A DNA stretch of 64,000 bases. It comes from Aurantiochytrium sp. KH105 (taxonomy: Eukaryota; Sar; Bigyra; Thraustochytrida; Thraustochytriidae). The stretch is from NCBI GenBank assembly GCA_003116975.1, contig BGKB01000099.1:124001-188000 (forward strand), in the 5' to 3' direction. The notes under the pieces were generated by a model. That model saw only the letters and a list, made by a program, of their open reading frames with translations, searched no databases and was not told the origin of the DNA. Below, in pieces: positions 10,062-19,471 of this stretch (the stretch's first letter is position 1; the number at the start of each line of letters is the position of its first letter). Made by a program: the position numbers and the translations under genes.

Positions 10062-10842
10062 TCACTGTCCTTTCGCTTGTGGCGACGATTCCAGTTGACA
10101 TAGGCCAGGATTGGCGATATCAGGGAATGCTCGAAGAAACTCTACGGTCATACGAAATAGTTGTGCACGTTTGGCTTGCCAAGGAAAGTTTTTATTCCAT
10201 TGCTTGACCTTGGTCAAGTAGCTCACCAAATGGCAACGTTTTAGCTTGCCGCCTGTGTACCCAGAGAGAGCAGAGCTTGCAAGAAGTGCCGCTTTCACGA
10301 GATCCTCCTCTTCCATTGTATTCGGAACGCTCTCCGACGTTCCAGTTGGGACTTCATCAGCGTTCCGGGGAGGGTTTGGTTCGAGTGGTTCGAGTGATGA
10401 GCTCGCCTCTTCTGAGATATGTTCCTCTGAGCTTGCAGAGAGGGACCGTACAAGCTCTAGCAGCTCTTGCCGAGACCGCTGAATCGGAACACGTTTCCCT
10501 GCGAGTTGTAGGACCTCCATGAGTTTTGTTCTTGTAATCTTGTCATCTCGCGCAAACTCGAACGAGGAATCCTCATTTGCTTTTCGGAGTAGGAAAGCGC
10601 GAACACTTGCTTCGTCAACGAATTGCTTGTCCTTCTTCTGTTGACGAGGGTGCATTAAATCCATCCTGCACCACTTTGTTGCTGCTCCCTTTTGGCCGAC
10701 CTCGGCCTCGCTTTGCGGGCGGCTCGGCCAAGGCCAAAAGATCGCAAAACTTCGAAGCGACCTCGTCGCTTTGTCTCTCCCCCGAGCCATCGACAGCTTC
10801 CGGCGGCGACGCAAAGTAGCTCGTGATCATGCGCTGGCTCAT
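10062..10842 (-). CDS. PIP-box and AT-hook protein, reading frame split in two
   Basis: Two overlapping minus-strand frames together look like one protein. Frame A starts at ATG 10842 with MSQRMITSYFASPP, in which QRMITSYF fits the PCNA-interacting PIP box (Qxx[ILM]xx[FY][FY]). Around residues 44-56 it has an AT-hook, KRGRGRPKGSSNK, and it then stops at 10615. The sequence continues in the +1 frame as an acidic, helical-looking segment (KKDKQFVDEASVRAFLLRK onward) to TGA at 10062. Removing 10638-10674 (37 nt, GT...AG) would join the frames in phase right after the AT-hook, giving 247 residues. That would be far shorter than the other introns here (126-359 nt), so a frameshift or decayed copy is an equal alternative. 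The motifs suggest a replication-linked chromatin protein or a mobile-element protein. No catalytic domain is visible. Confidence 0.5.
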
Positions 10843-11225
10843 CTTTCGATCTTTCGTCGACGGAGCTGCCGACGCGCTGCGCTAGATTAGATCTCTGCTG
10901 CTCGAGCTCTGCAACCACCAGGCCTAACACCACCAGGCCTAACCACCTCTTGGGGTCGCGCTGGCAGTCAAGCCACCGTCCGCCCATATAAAAGTACTAG
11001 CCGGCCTATTTAAAGGCCTATTTTTATATAGCATTGATTTACAACATGGTCTTAGTGAGTAGTAGGTAACTCCTAATCGATTTCTCGGGCGCCGATTATG
11101 TAGCAAATCTGTGTGATTTGCAAATCGGACGCTTTACCCTACGATAGGGAGGTTTCAGTTTCAGAATGAAGACCTCGGGACGACCGGGGTCCTTCTTCTT
11201 CTCTTTTCCCCCCTTCCCCAAGTTC
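10843..11225. other. AT-richer spacer
   Basis: No gene seen. It holds a TATA-like stretch (CATATAAAAG at about 10984 and TATTTTTATATAG at about 11018) and, at 11140-11151, a 12-bp word, TACGATAGGGAG, also found at 9960-9971 on the other side of the PIP/AT-hook ORF. Confidence 0.4.
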
Positions 11226-13268
11226 TTACTTCTTGCAGGCCTGCTTGTGGCCATTGCGCCAGTGCGCGAGCTGGCAGTCGCGGTTGCAGTAGGTGGCCAG
11301 ATGGCAGCCGCCGCAAATCATCTCGGACCGTTTGCTGCAGCCGTCATTGGAGCACGTTGAGTCACCTGCGCCCTCAAGCGAGGAGATCGGCTGCGCGCCC
11401 TGCACGAAAGAGTTCTGGCGCGAAAGCCCGGCCGCCTTGGGGGAACCCTGCGAGAAGGAGTTCTGGCGCGAAAGACTTGCCACGGGGGAGCCCTGCGAGA
11501 AGGAATTCTGGCGCGAGAGGCTTCCCACAGGTGAGTTGGGCACCGAAATGCTGTTCTTGCGAGGAAGAGTTGGCTGCTGGACTTGAACCTGAAGACCGCC
11601 CTGAGGCTGCTGCATCTGCGGCGATGCCGGCATGGCGACCATCTGTGGCTGGGGCTGCTGCTGCATCTGGGGCTGCATCTGCTGCTGCATCTGCGGCTGG
11701 GGCGGCTGCATGTACATCTGGGGCGGCTGGTAGAACGAAGGTGTCTGCATCAAGAGAGCCTGCTGCCGAGCGACAAGGGCGGCGTTAAACTCGGCATCGT
11801 CCATGGGCTTGACACTCGAGCTTGCTGCGCCGGAGCCAGAGGTGCTGGACGGGAACTCGGGCATGTCACGCAATGTCTTGCCGGCCGAAGAGCGGATCAG
11901 GTGGAGCGAGCTGGCAGAGCGACGAATCTCGGACTCGACCTCACGCGCACGGGACGTCTCGCGCCAGAGGTACGAGGTCTGGGCCCAGTGGCGAACAAGA
12001 TCACCGAGGAAGACCTCATCGAGAACGTGGTGCACGATGCCATGGGTGAGCTCGTTGCGCTTGTCCTCCTTCTCGAGCATGGCCAGGCAGTTGTCGTCAA
12101 AGGTGTAACCGAGGACCGGGACCTGGAAGGGCTCCTCGCTGACAATCTTCTTGAACTCCTTGAGTGCGTTGGGGCGGTCAAAGTGGGTCGTCAGGTTCAC
12201 GAGGATCGTCTCAAAGTCGTCGACACGGCCACGGCGCAGGATCGACTTGGCATGGTTGAGGTCAAGGGCCATCTCTGCATCGACGTTCACGTCCTTGAGC
12301 ATGTACATGAAGAGACGCTGGAAGCTCACGGCCGGCTCAATGATGAGGATCTTGACGCGCTGCTCGGCATTCCACACGCGGCTCTTCTCCTTCTCGCTGT
12401 CACCCTCCTCCTCGTCGTGCTCGGGGGTCGGGACGACCATGTGCGTTGAGTAGCGAACCATGTGGCTCTCCGGGTCAAGCTCGTAACCAGTGTACACGCA
12501 GACAGCGTTACCTTGGCTCTGAATGTACGGAAGCAGCTTGTTGTAACGCATGTACCACATACCGAAGCCAAAAAGGTTCTTGCCAATGAGATCACCGATG
12601 GCATGGCCAATCACGTCACCCTCGTGCGACATGATATTAAGCACGGGCGGGCCGAGAAAGTACATGAGAGGGAAGATGCCCCACGAGATGAAGAGCAGCG
12701 CGGTGATGCCATGCAGCCAGACCAAGAGATCGCCCTGCGCAAAGTATTCCTGGCGGACGCGCTCCAGGTAGTAGACGTCCGTCATGAAAACGAGTACAGT
12801 GGTGATGGCACAGGCGAGGAAGATGTACTGCACAGTCTGGTTCTCCTGAAAGGTTGCCGTCACACCAAAGGCCATGACTAAGATATCCTTCATCACCATA
12901 AAGTTCACCTTGACAGGTTCCACATTGGGACCGAGCATGCTGATGAGACCAAAGAAACCAAAAAGCATCACGGGGCAGGTGACCATCCAGATAATGTAGC
13001 GACCGAGGGCCACCTGGCGAATCTCATCGCCAAAGGCGACGCGAGCGAACATCCAGTCGCCCTTGCCAACGGCCGCCAGACCGTACACAAGGGCGGTCAC
13101 GACCTGCACGTAAATGGAGTAAAGCGTACTGCGGCCGTAGTGCCACTGATACAGGTAGAAGATCACGAGCATTACCGAGGTTGCCGAGGTAACGCCGCGG
13201 ACGAGGGCTCCGAGGGTGCTCAGTTCGTCGAACAGGACGAGCGTCATAACTTGGTCTGTCAGAATCAT
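11226..13268 (-). CDS. Microbial (type I) rhodopsin fused to receiver-like domain and MYND zinc finger
   Basis: 680 residues in one exon. Residues about 20-242 form seven hydrophobic helices of a microbial rhodopsin. Helix C has GRYIIWMVTCP (R90, W94, T97, P99), helix F has SWGIFP (W196, P200), and helix G has GDLIGK with D226 and the retinal Schiff-base lysine K230. The usual helix C carboxylates are replaced: I93 sits at bacteriorhodopsin D85 and G104 at D96. After an acidic linker, residues about 304-430 look like a CheY-type receiver (RVKILIIEP, LGYTFDD), but the expected phospho-acceptor strand reads ILVNLTTH with no Asp. A Gln/Pro/Met-rich region (505-560) precedes three SRQNSF motifs (about 585-621). 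The C-terminus (639-678) is a MYND finger (C-x2-C, YC-x3-C, HWxxGHxxxC). The design suggests light-triggered signalling through protein contacts rather than ion pumping. The domain calls are firm; the role is inference. Confidence 0.9.
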   Translation of the reverse strand: MILTDQVMTLVLFDELSTLGALVRGVTSATSVMLVIFYLYQWHYGRSTLYSIYVQVVTALVYGLAAVGKGDWMFARVAFGDEIRQVALGRYIIWMVTCPVMLFGFFGLISMLGPNVEPVKVNFMVMKDILVMAFGVTATFQENQTVQYIFLACAITTVLVFMTDVYYLERVRQEYFAQGDLLVWLHGITALLFISWGIFPLMYFLGPPVLNIMSHEGDVIGHAIGDLIGKNLFGFGMWYMRYNKLLPYIQSQGNAVCVYTGYELDPESHMVRYSTHMVVPTPEHDEEEGDSEKEKSRVWNAEQRVKILIIEPAVSFQRLFMYMLKDVNVDAEMALDLNHAKSILRRGRVDDFETILVNLTTHFDRPNALKEFKKIVSEEPFQVPVLGYTFDDNCLAMLEKEDKRNELTHGIVHHVLDEVFLGDLVRHWAQTSYLWRETSRAREVESEIRRSASSLHLIRSSAGKTLRDMPEFPSSTSGSGAASSSVKPMDDAEFNAALVARQQALLMQTPSFYQPPQMYMQPPQPQMQQQMQPQMQQQPQPQMVAMPASPQMQQPQGGLQVQVQQPTLPRKNSISVPNSPVGSLSRQNSFSQGSPVASLSRQNSFSQGSPKAAGLSRQNSFVQGAQPISSLEGAGDSTCSNDGCSKRSEMICGGCHLATYCNRDCQLAHWRNGHKQACKK

Positions 13269-15401
13269 GGTGCTTGATGAAAAGGTTTACTTGACACCAG
13301 CAAAGCAAGACGGGCAGGTTCAAGTGAAAATTTTCTCTTCTCCGCAATTGCCAGGTACTCGAACTTGGATGTTCGGCGCCCGTCTCCCTACTTTCTTTGG
13401 TTTGCTTTGCTTGTTGCTTGGGCAGGCAGCTCGCGCCTGCTTTGGAGCAAAGCTTGCAAGCTTTTGCCCCTAAGCCAGCGTTTCAGGTTTGCCTCGCGAA
13501 CTGGAAAGCTAGATCGTCAAGCTGCTCGCTGTCCTTCTTGGTTACTTGGAAAATGGTGCATAGCGCGCGCCGCTGGCAACTTCCTCCGCGCCATGAACTC
13601 TTTAGCATCAGTTGTGTAACACAGTGCTGGTCAACGGATACAAAAACGGATATCTCACTATTCTTCTGACGTCTGTGCAAGCGCCTTTTCCCCTTTGCGG
13701 GATCTCGATCCGTTCACCCGGACGCCACGGTGTACTGCACAGTGTTTATAGACGCGCTATCGGAGAAATGAATAGCTCGCTGAATATACTTATCAGAATC
13801 TCAAAGCGTGCTCATACCGTTGTCTGCAACGCGAGCCATTTCCTCTGGTTGAAAGGCCACCTGAACGGATCTGTCGCAATCAAGCTCCCGTGACGCGACT
13901 CTGCATGGTTTACGTTGCGTGCATCACATGGTTCTCGTGCTTGAAACAGGCGCGCGTACCGGAACGATCGAATTGCTTCGCCGCCTGTCTCCACCTCACC
14001 TTGGTCGCCAATGGCTCAATTGTACCTCAACTCCCCACACTTTGTGTAGGCGCTAGTGTCCCTAGCCACACACAGTGATTTCGAGCTAAGGGAATCAAGT
14101 GCAGCATTGACTCGACACTAAGTATTGTTTCGCGACTTTAAGACCGAGGCCTGGAGCCCTCTTTGTTTCTCGTATTCGATTCTATCGTCCGTGTGTCGCG
14201 CCGCGCCGCGCCGCACAGCGCGGCGGATCGCGCCGTACTTCGCCGCGCCGCGCCGCACTCGCCGCGCCGCGCTGCTTTCGGGGCTGCAGCACCCGTACCA
14301 CACTCGCTGACGCGCCTCAGGCGGGCCAGTTGCGTCCCGAAGGCGAGAAGGACCCCATGAGGCAGGGCAGTAGTGAGCGTAACATTTGCCGCGTTGTGTA
14401 ATTTACCGCACGAGTGGAGTGTTCGCATGCGTGCCGCACCGTAGCCGCATCATTTTACTGGCAAACGAAACAAAAGACCGCGTTGAGCCTTGATTGAGCC
14501 CTCGAGAAGCCATCGTGGCAGTTTCATTGGCGCTTCATGGGTGAATTCTTACCGAATTCTACGCAGCGCTACATTTCATTCTGCACGAAAGAATCTCGAA
14601 ACGGTGCACCGAGAGTGTTCATGCAGTGCGGTCGATCGAAATGATGAAATCATGACTCGCCCAACCAGGTCGGAAAATTTCGAGAAAAAAAAGGGTCTAA
14701 CGGGTCTTTCTCAACGGATTTGTTTTTCTCCAAACAAAAATTCTTAAATTTTGAGATCCGTTAAGACTCTTTTCTTTCGACTTTCCTTTGGCTTTACACA
14801 TTGTTTATTTCTTTCTATTTCTATTCTTTTTGGTGATGTGACGCGACATGCCGCACCGTGCCGCGCTGCACTCCGCGCATCGCACCATTGTAGCAAGCAC
14901 CCGAAGCGTTGATTTGTCCTAGCCACATATCTGACGCGCACACCCATTTGTATGAAATTTGCTACACCGGTCTGACTCTTGTTGCTTGTGATAAAGAGGA
15001 AAAAGCAAGAAAGCGAGCGAGAGTGGAAGTCTTGACCGAAAAGTGACTCGTGTGAGCAAGCGGAAAATCTGGATATAGCTATTCGCCCGAAAGAACAACA
15101 AGGCGCTGGCTTTGACTGGAGCTCCAAAGGCCACTCACTATCCGGCCTACCCATAGAACAAGTGGCGCCCTTCCTCTTTTTCTTCCTTCCCTTTCCTCTC
15201 CGTCTTGTCCTTCCTTCTCCTCTCCGTCTTGTCCTGTTTTGGCTCTCCCATCTCTCCTCGGACTTGTGCATGAGCATCCGCAGCAGCGTGCAAAAGGCTC
15301 GTGACTTTGCGCGGCGGTGACGCGGGTCGCTCGCTGACCGACTTGGCTGGCTGGCTGGCTGGCTGGCTGGCTTGCTGGCTACACTCCGCTTCGTAGCCAA
15401 G
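13269..15401. other. Intergenic region between divergent rhodopsin and coiled-coil genes
   Basis: About 2.1 kb without a recognisable gene. It includes a CGCCG-rich low-complexity patch at about 14195-14290 and ends in a GGCT microsatellite immediately before the coiled-coil gene. Open frames in this stretch show no family features. Confidence 0.4.
15343..15380 (+). repeat. (GGCT)n microsatellite
   Basis: About nine GGCT units, the second-last changed to TGCT, ending 21 bp before the start codon at 15402, so probably inside the 5' UTR. Confidence 0.9.
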
Positions 15402-17180
15402 ATGGACGACGACTCTGGCGAGTACAGCCAGGAAGACTTTGAGGATGAGCAAGAACAACAACGGCGCGGCACCTCGCGCGGACCTGGCAAAGCAGCTCGA
15501 CCCGAGGACTATGATCGCGAGAACATCGGCGATGACGTTGGCGACGACGACGATGACGACGACGACAACATGATGAACAACGACGTCGCTGACGACTATG
15601 AAGAAGAACTCGGCGACTCGTCCGAAGATGATGAGGCAAGCGTGGGAATGGGCGAGCAAGAGCGCATCGAAAAGCTCCGGCTCGCCAACGAGGTTCTTCG
15701 CAAGCAGCTCAAAGATTTCGCTCGGGTCTTCGAGGCCACAATGAATAGCAAAGGTGCTGGCGCGCCTGGACTTCGCGGAAGCAGCGGCGACAATGGGAAG
15801 CGTTCTCTTCGCGCGATTGTCCAGTCCAAGCAAAAGCAAGTGCAAACGTTGCAGAAAAAGCTCGAAAACTACAAGAAAAGCAATCAGCAATTGAAGCGAC
15901 AGATGAAAGAGGCCTTCACGACGGACCGCGTGCTCCTCCTTACAAACGAGGTCGAAGAAAAGCAGCGCACCATTGATCAACTTGTCGAAGAGAACAAAGG
16001 CCTGCAAGCATTGCAGCGTTCGCACGTCAAGCGAATTGCCAAACAGCAAGAGAGTCGTGGTACATGGTCGTCCAAGCTCACGAACCTTCAGGAAGAATTG
16101 CGCGTTGCTCGCGAAACCTTGCGAAAGTACCGCGACAAGACCAGAACGGCCGAGGAGGACTCGAAGCGCCACCGCGAGCACATCATGAAGCTCACCGACC
16201 GAAATAAGGATCTCAAGAGCGAGATCCGGCGGTACGAGGCAGCGAATGGAAAAGCTAAGACAAGGGACACCATCGATGCCGAGCAACAACAGGCAAAGTG
16301 GGATACGGAGCGACAAAAGTTGGAACACACTATTCAAATTCTTGAAAAGAGCAACAAGCAGGAACGCGTGAAAGCGCATCAGGCCGCCAAGCAGCTCGAG
16401 ATCAAGGTGCGCGAACACGAGACCGCAATTGCTGGAATGCGGGGAGAACTCGAGCAGCGGGAAAAGGATATGCGCTACCAGCTTGTGCAAATTAAAAAGC
16501 TCAAGCGCGGACTCCGGGAACTCGCCATGGGTGATGCTCCATTGCCTGTGGGTGATGCACCCTGGTCGACGAACATGCACAAGTTTCTCACTGACGACGG
16601 GGTCCTTTCTCCGGCGAGCTCGCCGGGACCTCGCGCGGACCCATATATTAGGCGCAACGAGCCCGACCTCGTCGAAGAAGGACAAGCGTCTACCGAGCGA
16701 CGGGCCGCATCGCCTGCTCCTTCTCCATCTGTTCAGACCAAAGCTCCGGGAGCAGCAACTGTTGCAGCGGTGCCAAGATCGTTGGAGGACGAAGACGATG
16801 CTGTTGTTGCTAGCGACCGTGAAAGCGTGAAAGCCCTCAGCAGTCCTCAGCCGATCACGTCTGCGTCCACGTTCACCGGCGTATCGACGAAGTCTCCCGA
16901 CACGGCCGTGGCCCCGACCAACGATACAAGCTCCTCGCGCCCTCAAGACCAGACAGACAATAAGAACGACGAGGAGGTCGTCATCGACGAGATCGAGGAG
17001 GACACCCCCGACAGCTACAGCGACATTGACGAGGAGAAAGAGGAAGAAGTCGGTTCAAAGTCAGTCTCGACAGCAGCGCAAAAGCAGCAGGAAGAGGAAG
17101 TAGTGGAAGCTCCGCAACAGTCAAAGTCAGCCTTTGCAAAACCGATGATGAAGAGCAAGAAGAAGAAGAAGAAGTTCTAA
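15402..17180 (+). CDS. Lebercilin-like coiled-coil protein
   Basis: 592 residues. An acidic, Asp-rich N-terminus (residues 1-75, including an eight-Asp run) is followed by a long coiled coil (about 85-390) and then a disordered Ser/Glu/Asp-rich tail ending in a polylysine stretch (KSKKKKKKF). The coiled coil contains a segment with the pattern of the lebercilin/LCA5 domain: EKQRTIDQLVEENKGLQAL, then LTNLQEELRVARETLRKYRD. Lebercilin is a ciliary protein that links to intraflagellar transport. If the match holds, this would act at the flagellum of zoospores, but coiled-coil similarity alone is weak evidence. The frame opens at 15372; I prefer the second ATG because the first ten residues come from the repeat-flanked leader. 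The gene converges on the MYB gene with only 146 bp between stops. Confidence 0.8.
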   Translation: MDDDSGEYSQEDFEDEQEQQRRGTSRGPGKAARPEDYDRENIGDDVGDDDDDDDDNMMNNDVADDYEEELGDSSEDDEASVGMGEQERIEKLRLANEVLRKQLKDFARVFEATMNSKGAGAPGLRGSSGDNGKRSLRAIVQSKQKQVQTLQKKLENYKKSNQQLKRQMKEAFTTDRVLLLTNEVEEKQRTIDQLVEENKGLQALQRSHVKRIAKQQESRGTWSSKLTNLQEELRVARETLRKYRDKTRTAEEDSKRHREHIMKLTDRNKDLKSEIRRYEAANGKAKTRDTIDAEQQQAKWDTERQKLEHTIQILEKSNKQERVKAHQAAKQLEIKVREHETAIAGMRGELEQREKDMRYQLVQIKKLKRGLRELAMGDAPLPVGDAPWSTNMHKFLTDDGVLSPASSPGPRADPYIRRNEPDLVEEGQASTERRAASPAPSPSVQTKAPGAATVAAVPRSLEDEDDAVVASDRESVKALSSPQPITSASTFTGVSTKSPDTAVAPTNDTSSSRPQDQTDNKNDEEVVIDEIEEDTPDSYSDIDEEKEEEVGSKSVSTAAQKQQEEEVVEAPQQSKSAFAKPMMKSKKKKKKF

Positions 17181-17326
17181 ATAGTCAAGAGAGCCCATGA
17201 TGATGGAAATACGTGCCTTCACTCTGGCGAAAATGTAATTGTAAATGTACAGAAGGCGTGGTGGCAACGCTGGGCGAGAAACGGGACGAGAAAGCCCAGG
17301 CATGATGTAGTACGCGCTCTATAGTT

Positions 17327-19471
17327 CTATAATCCTTCAAGGCAGTTCTCCACAAGTTCAGCCTCGGCGTCATCGTCAAACGAAAAGTTGAGATGGTCGT
17401 TGAAGACACGTTGCATGTTCCCCGAGGGACTCTTGATCGGCGTGAGCGCCGAATTCAGATTCATATAAGATGGAGAATACACCGGGAGTGGGCTGGGGGC
17501 GGCGCCCAGCTTGGCCGCGGAACGGCGCAGCAGCGACGACGGTGTCCGGCTCTTATCCGCGCCCGGGCCCTTGGGGGTCATGAGCAGGTGGTGGCTCGAA
17601 TCCGACAGAAGCGAGGTGGCAGAGTCCAGCGAGGCATTTGAAACAGCCGAAGTGGATGTCATGTTGCCCGCGCGACCATTGCCTTGATGCTGCATGGATG
17701 TGTTCGCCTCCGTGGCAGAAGACACGGACGCAGACGAGGAGGTGGCCTGGGCCTCGGCGCCTGTCTCGTCATCCTCATCGTGGTCGCCAGAAAGGTCACG
17801 GCGCAGGCCGGAGCCTGAGCGCGCTGTCGTCATGGGCGATCCAAAGAGACGCGCGGGCGACATCATGGAGATCACAGGAGACGCCACCGAGTTGAAGACG
17901 GAGCGTACGAGGCTGTTGATCGACCCGCCACCGCCGCGAATCGACGACTTGGAAAGGCTGAGGGGCGTGCGCATGGTTGCTGGCGAGGCCAGAGGCGAAA
18001 AGGAAAAGGGAATCGGACTGTTGAGCAAAGACGAAGAGCCAAAGCCGCCGAGTGAGGAAGAAAGAGCATCCGAGGAGGCCTCGGGGCTGAAGGGAGGCAG
18101 GAGCGACGTCCGTCTCTGCAGCGACTCTGCGTCTGTGTTGACACTGAGTTGCTTGCGCATATTCCGACGAACGACGGGAGGCGCAGGGCGCGAAGCGGGG
18201 CCCGTACGCTTGGCAGGAGGGACGCGCTTGGGCTTGAGCTTGGGTTTCACGCTCTTGTTGCGATTTGTCACGTCGGCAAGGTGATGCTTTTTAGGACGGC
18301 CCACGGGGCGTCTAGCCTTGCTCGCACTTGCGTTCTTGCTGGCGGACCCAGTGCGCTGGTTCTCCTTATCGTTGCCACCGCCGCTGCTCACGTCGGTAGG
18401 AGGCGCGGTGCTCGAGCTGCCAGAGGAAGCCGGAATTTCGTCCAAGGAGGCCACCGCGGCAGCTGCGGCGGCTGCCGCCTTGGTCTTTTGGGCTTCAAGA
18501 GCGGCGCGGTGACGCTCGGCGAGCTTGGCGCGAAGTTTCTCGCGGAACTCCTTGGAATCGTGGATGACCTTGGTGGCCAACCCCGTCGGATCGACCACGC
18601 CATTGTCGCCAGCACGTGCCAAGAGCTTGACGCCCTCAATGTAGTCGGGCGCTTCCTTGTCTGCACTGTTTTGCAGTTCCTGAACGACTTCGTTTGCGGC
18701 CTCTGCCGTCGTCTTAATGTACTCTGTGAGCTCGGCCAGACAGGCGGCACGACGAGGTCTTTCCTTGCGGGCGCGCTTTCGCGGTGCACCGGCTTCGCCA
18801 GCAGGATTGCTCGTGGCTGGCGTGCTCGTAACAATCGGGGAGGGTCGCTTCCGGGAGATATTGTTGTTGCTGGCGATCGGCGTGGTGAGCGGTTCGTCTT
18901 CCTTGCCAAAGGAGAGTCCGCTCCGCGTACACATGGCGCCAGAGGTTGGATTGTCTGACGGCGAGGACGAGCTTGATGGCAGGCCCGAGGTAGGTGCGTC
19001 ATCTGGGCTGATTGTAGCCAAGGGCTTTTTCCTCTTGTGCTTAGTCTGTGGCGTGGCCAGGGGCGCGGACATGGGCATGCCGTCCAGGACTTCCTTGTTG
19101 AGGCGCCTTACGTTGCGACGCATCATTGAGTACCAGTGGTTCTTGATAGCGTTGTCCGTGCGACCGGGTAGCAGCTTCGAGATTTCTGACCATCGATTTC
19201 CAAGACGTTGATGTGCCTTGGCCATGATAGCCTCTTCTTCTGCAGTCCATGGGTCCTTGCGAATGGTCGGGTCGAGGTGATTGTGCCAGCGCTCGCGGCA
19301 CTGTTTTCCAGTTCGGCAGTCGATTCTGTAATCGGAGATAAGGCGCGTCGCGATCGTAGACCACCGCTTCGTACCATGCTCTTTGACGAGCGTGCGGATG
19401 GCGTCATCTTCGCGTTGGCTCCACGCGCGCCGGTCGCCGCTCCCGTTTTTCTTTTGCGCGGACTCGCTCAT
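17327..19471 (-). CDS. R2R3 MYB transcription factor
   Basis: 714 residues. The N-terminus carries two MYB repeats. R2, at about 14-70, starts [20 protein letters not shown] and contains [18 protein letters not shown]3, at about 71-122, starts [19 protein letters not shown] and contains [19 protein letters not shown]. The regularly spaced tryptophans and the recognition helices KQCRERWHN and DNAIKNHW are those of the c-Myb/animal-type R2R3 class that binds AACNG-like sites. The remaining roughly 590 residues are low-complexity, with basic patches that look like nuclear localisation signals and with Ser/Pro-rich regions. The start is good: the first repeat begins 15 residues in. Pentanucleotide runs (CTCGT, ACTCG) lie 40-80 bp upstream. 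It is likely nuclear and DNA-binding; target genes are unknown. Confidence 0.93.
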   Translation of the reverse strand: MSESAQKKNGSGDRRAWSQREDDAIRTLVKEHGTKRWSTIATRLISDYRIDCRTGKQCRERWHNHLDPTIRKDPWTAEEEAIMAKAHQRLGNRWSEISKLLPGRTDNAIKNHWYSMMRRNVRRLNKEVLDGMPMSAPLATPQTKHKRKKPLATISPDDAPTSGLPSSSSSPSDNPTSGAMCTRSGLSFGKEDEPLTTPIASNNNISRKRPSPIVTSTPATSNPAGEAGAPRKRARKERPRRAACLAELTEYIKTTAEAANEVVQELQNSADKEAPDYIEGVKLLARAGDNGVVDPTGLATKVIHDSKEFREKLRAKLAERHRAALEAQKTKAAAAAAAAVASLDEIPASSGSSSTAPPTDVSSGGGNDKENQRTGSASKNASASKARRPVGRPKKHHLADVTNRNKSVKPKLKPKRVPPAKRTGPASRPAPPVVRRNMRKQLSVNTDAESLQRRTSLLPPFSPEASSDALSSSLGGFGSSSLLNSPIPFSFSPLASPATMRTPLSLSKSSIRGGGGSINSLVRSVFNSVASPVISMMSPARLFGSPMTTARSGSGLRRDLSGDHDEDDETGAEAQATSSSASVSSATEANTSMQHQGNGRAGNMTSTSAVSNASLDSATSLLSDSSHHLLMTPKGPGADKSRTPSSLLRRSAAKLGAAPSPLPVYSPSYMNLNSALTPIKSPSGNMQRVFNDHLNFSFDDDAEAELVENCLEGL

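Noticed and set aside
15147-16946. 599-codon minus-strand frame opposite the coiled-coil gene
   Set aside because: Antisense of a coiled coil gives Leu/Val/Ile-rich artefacts that imitate a membrane protein; no family motif.
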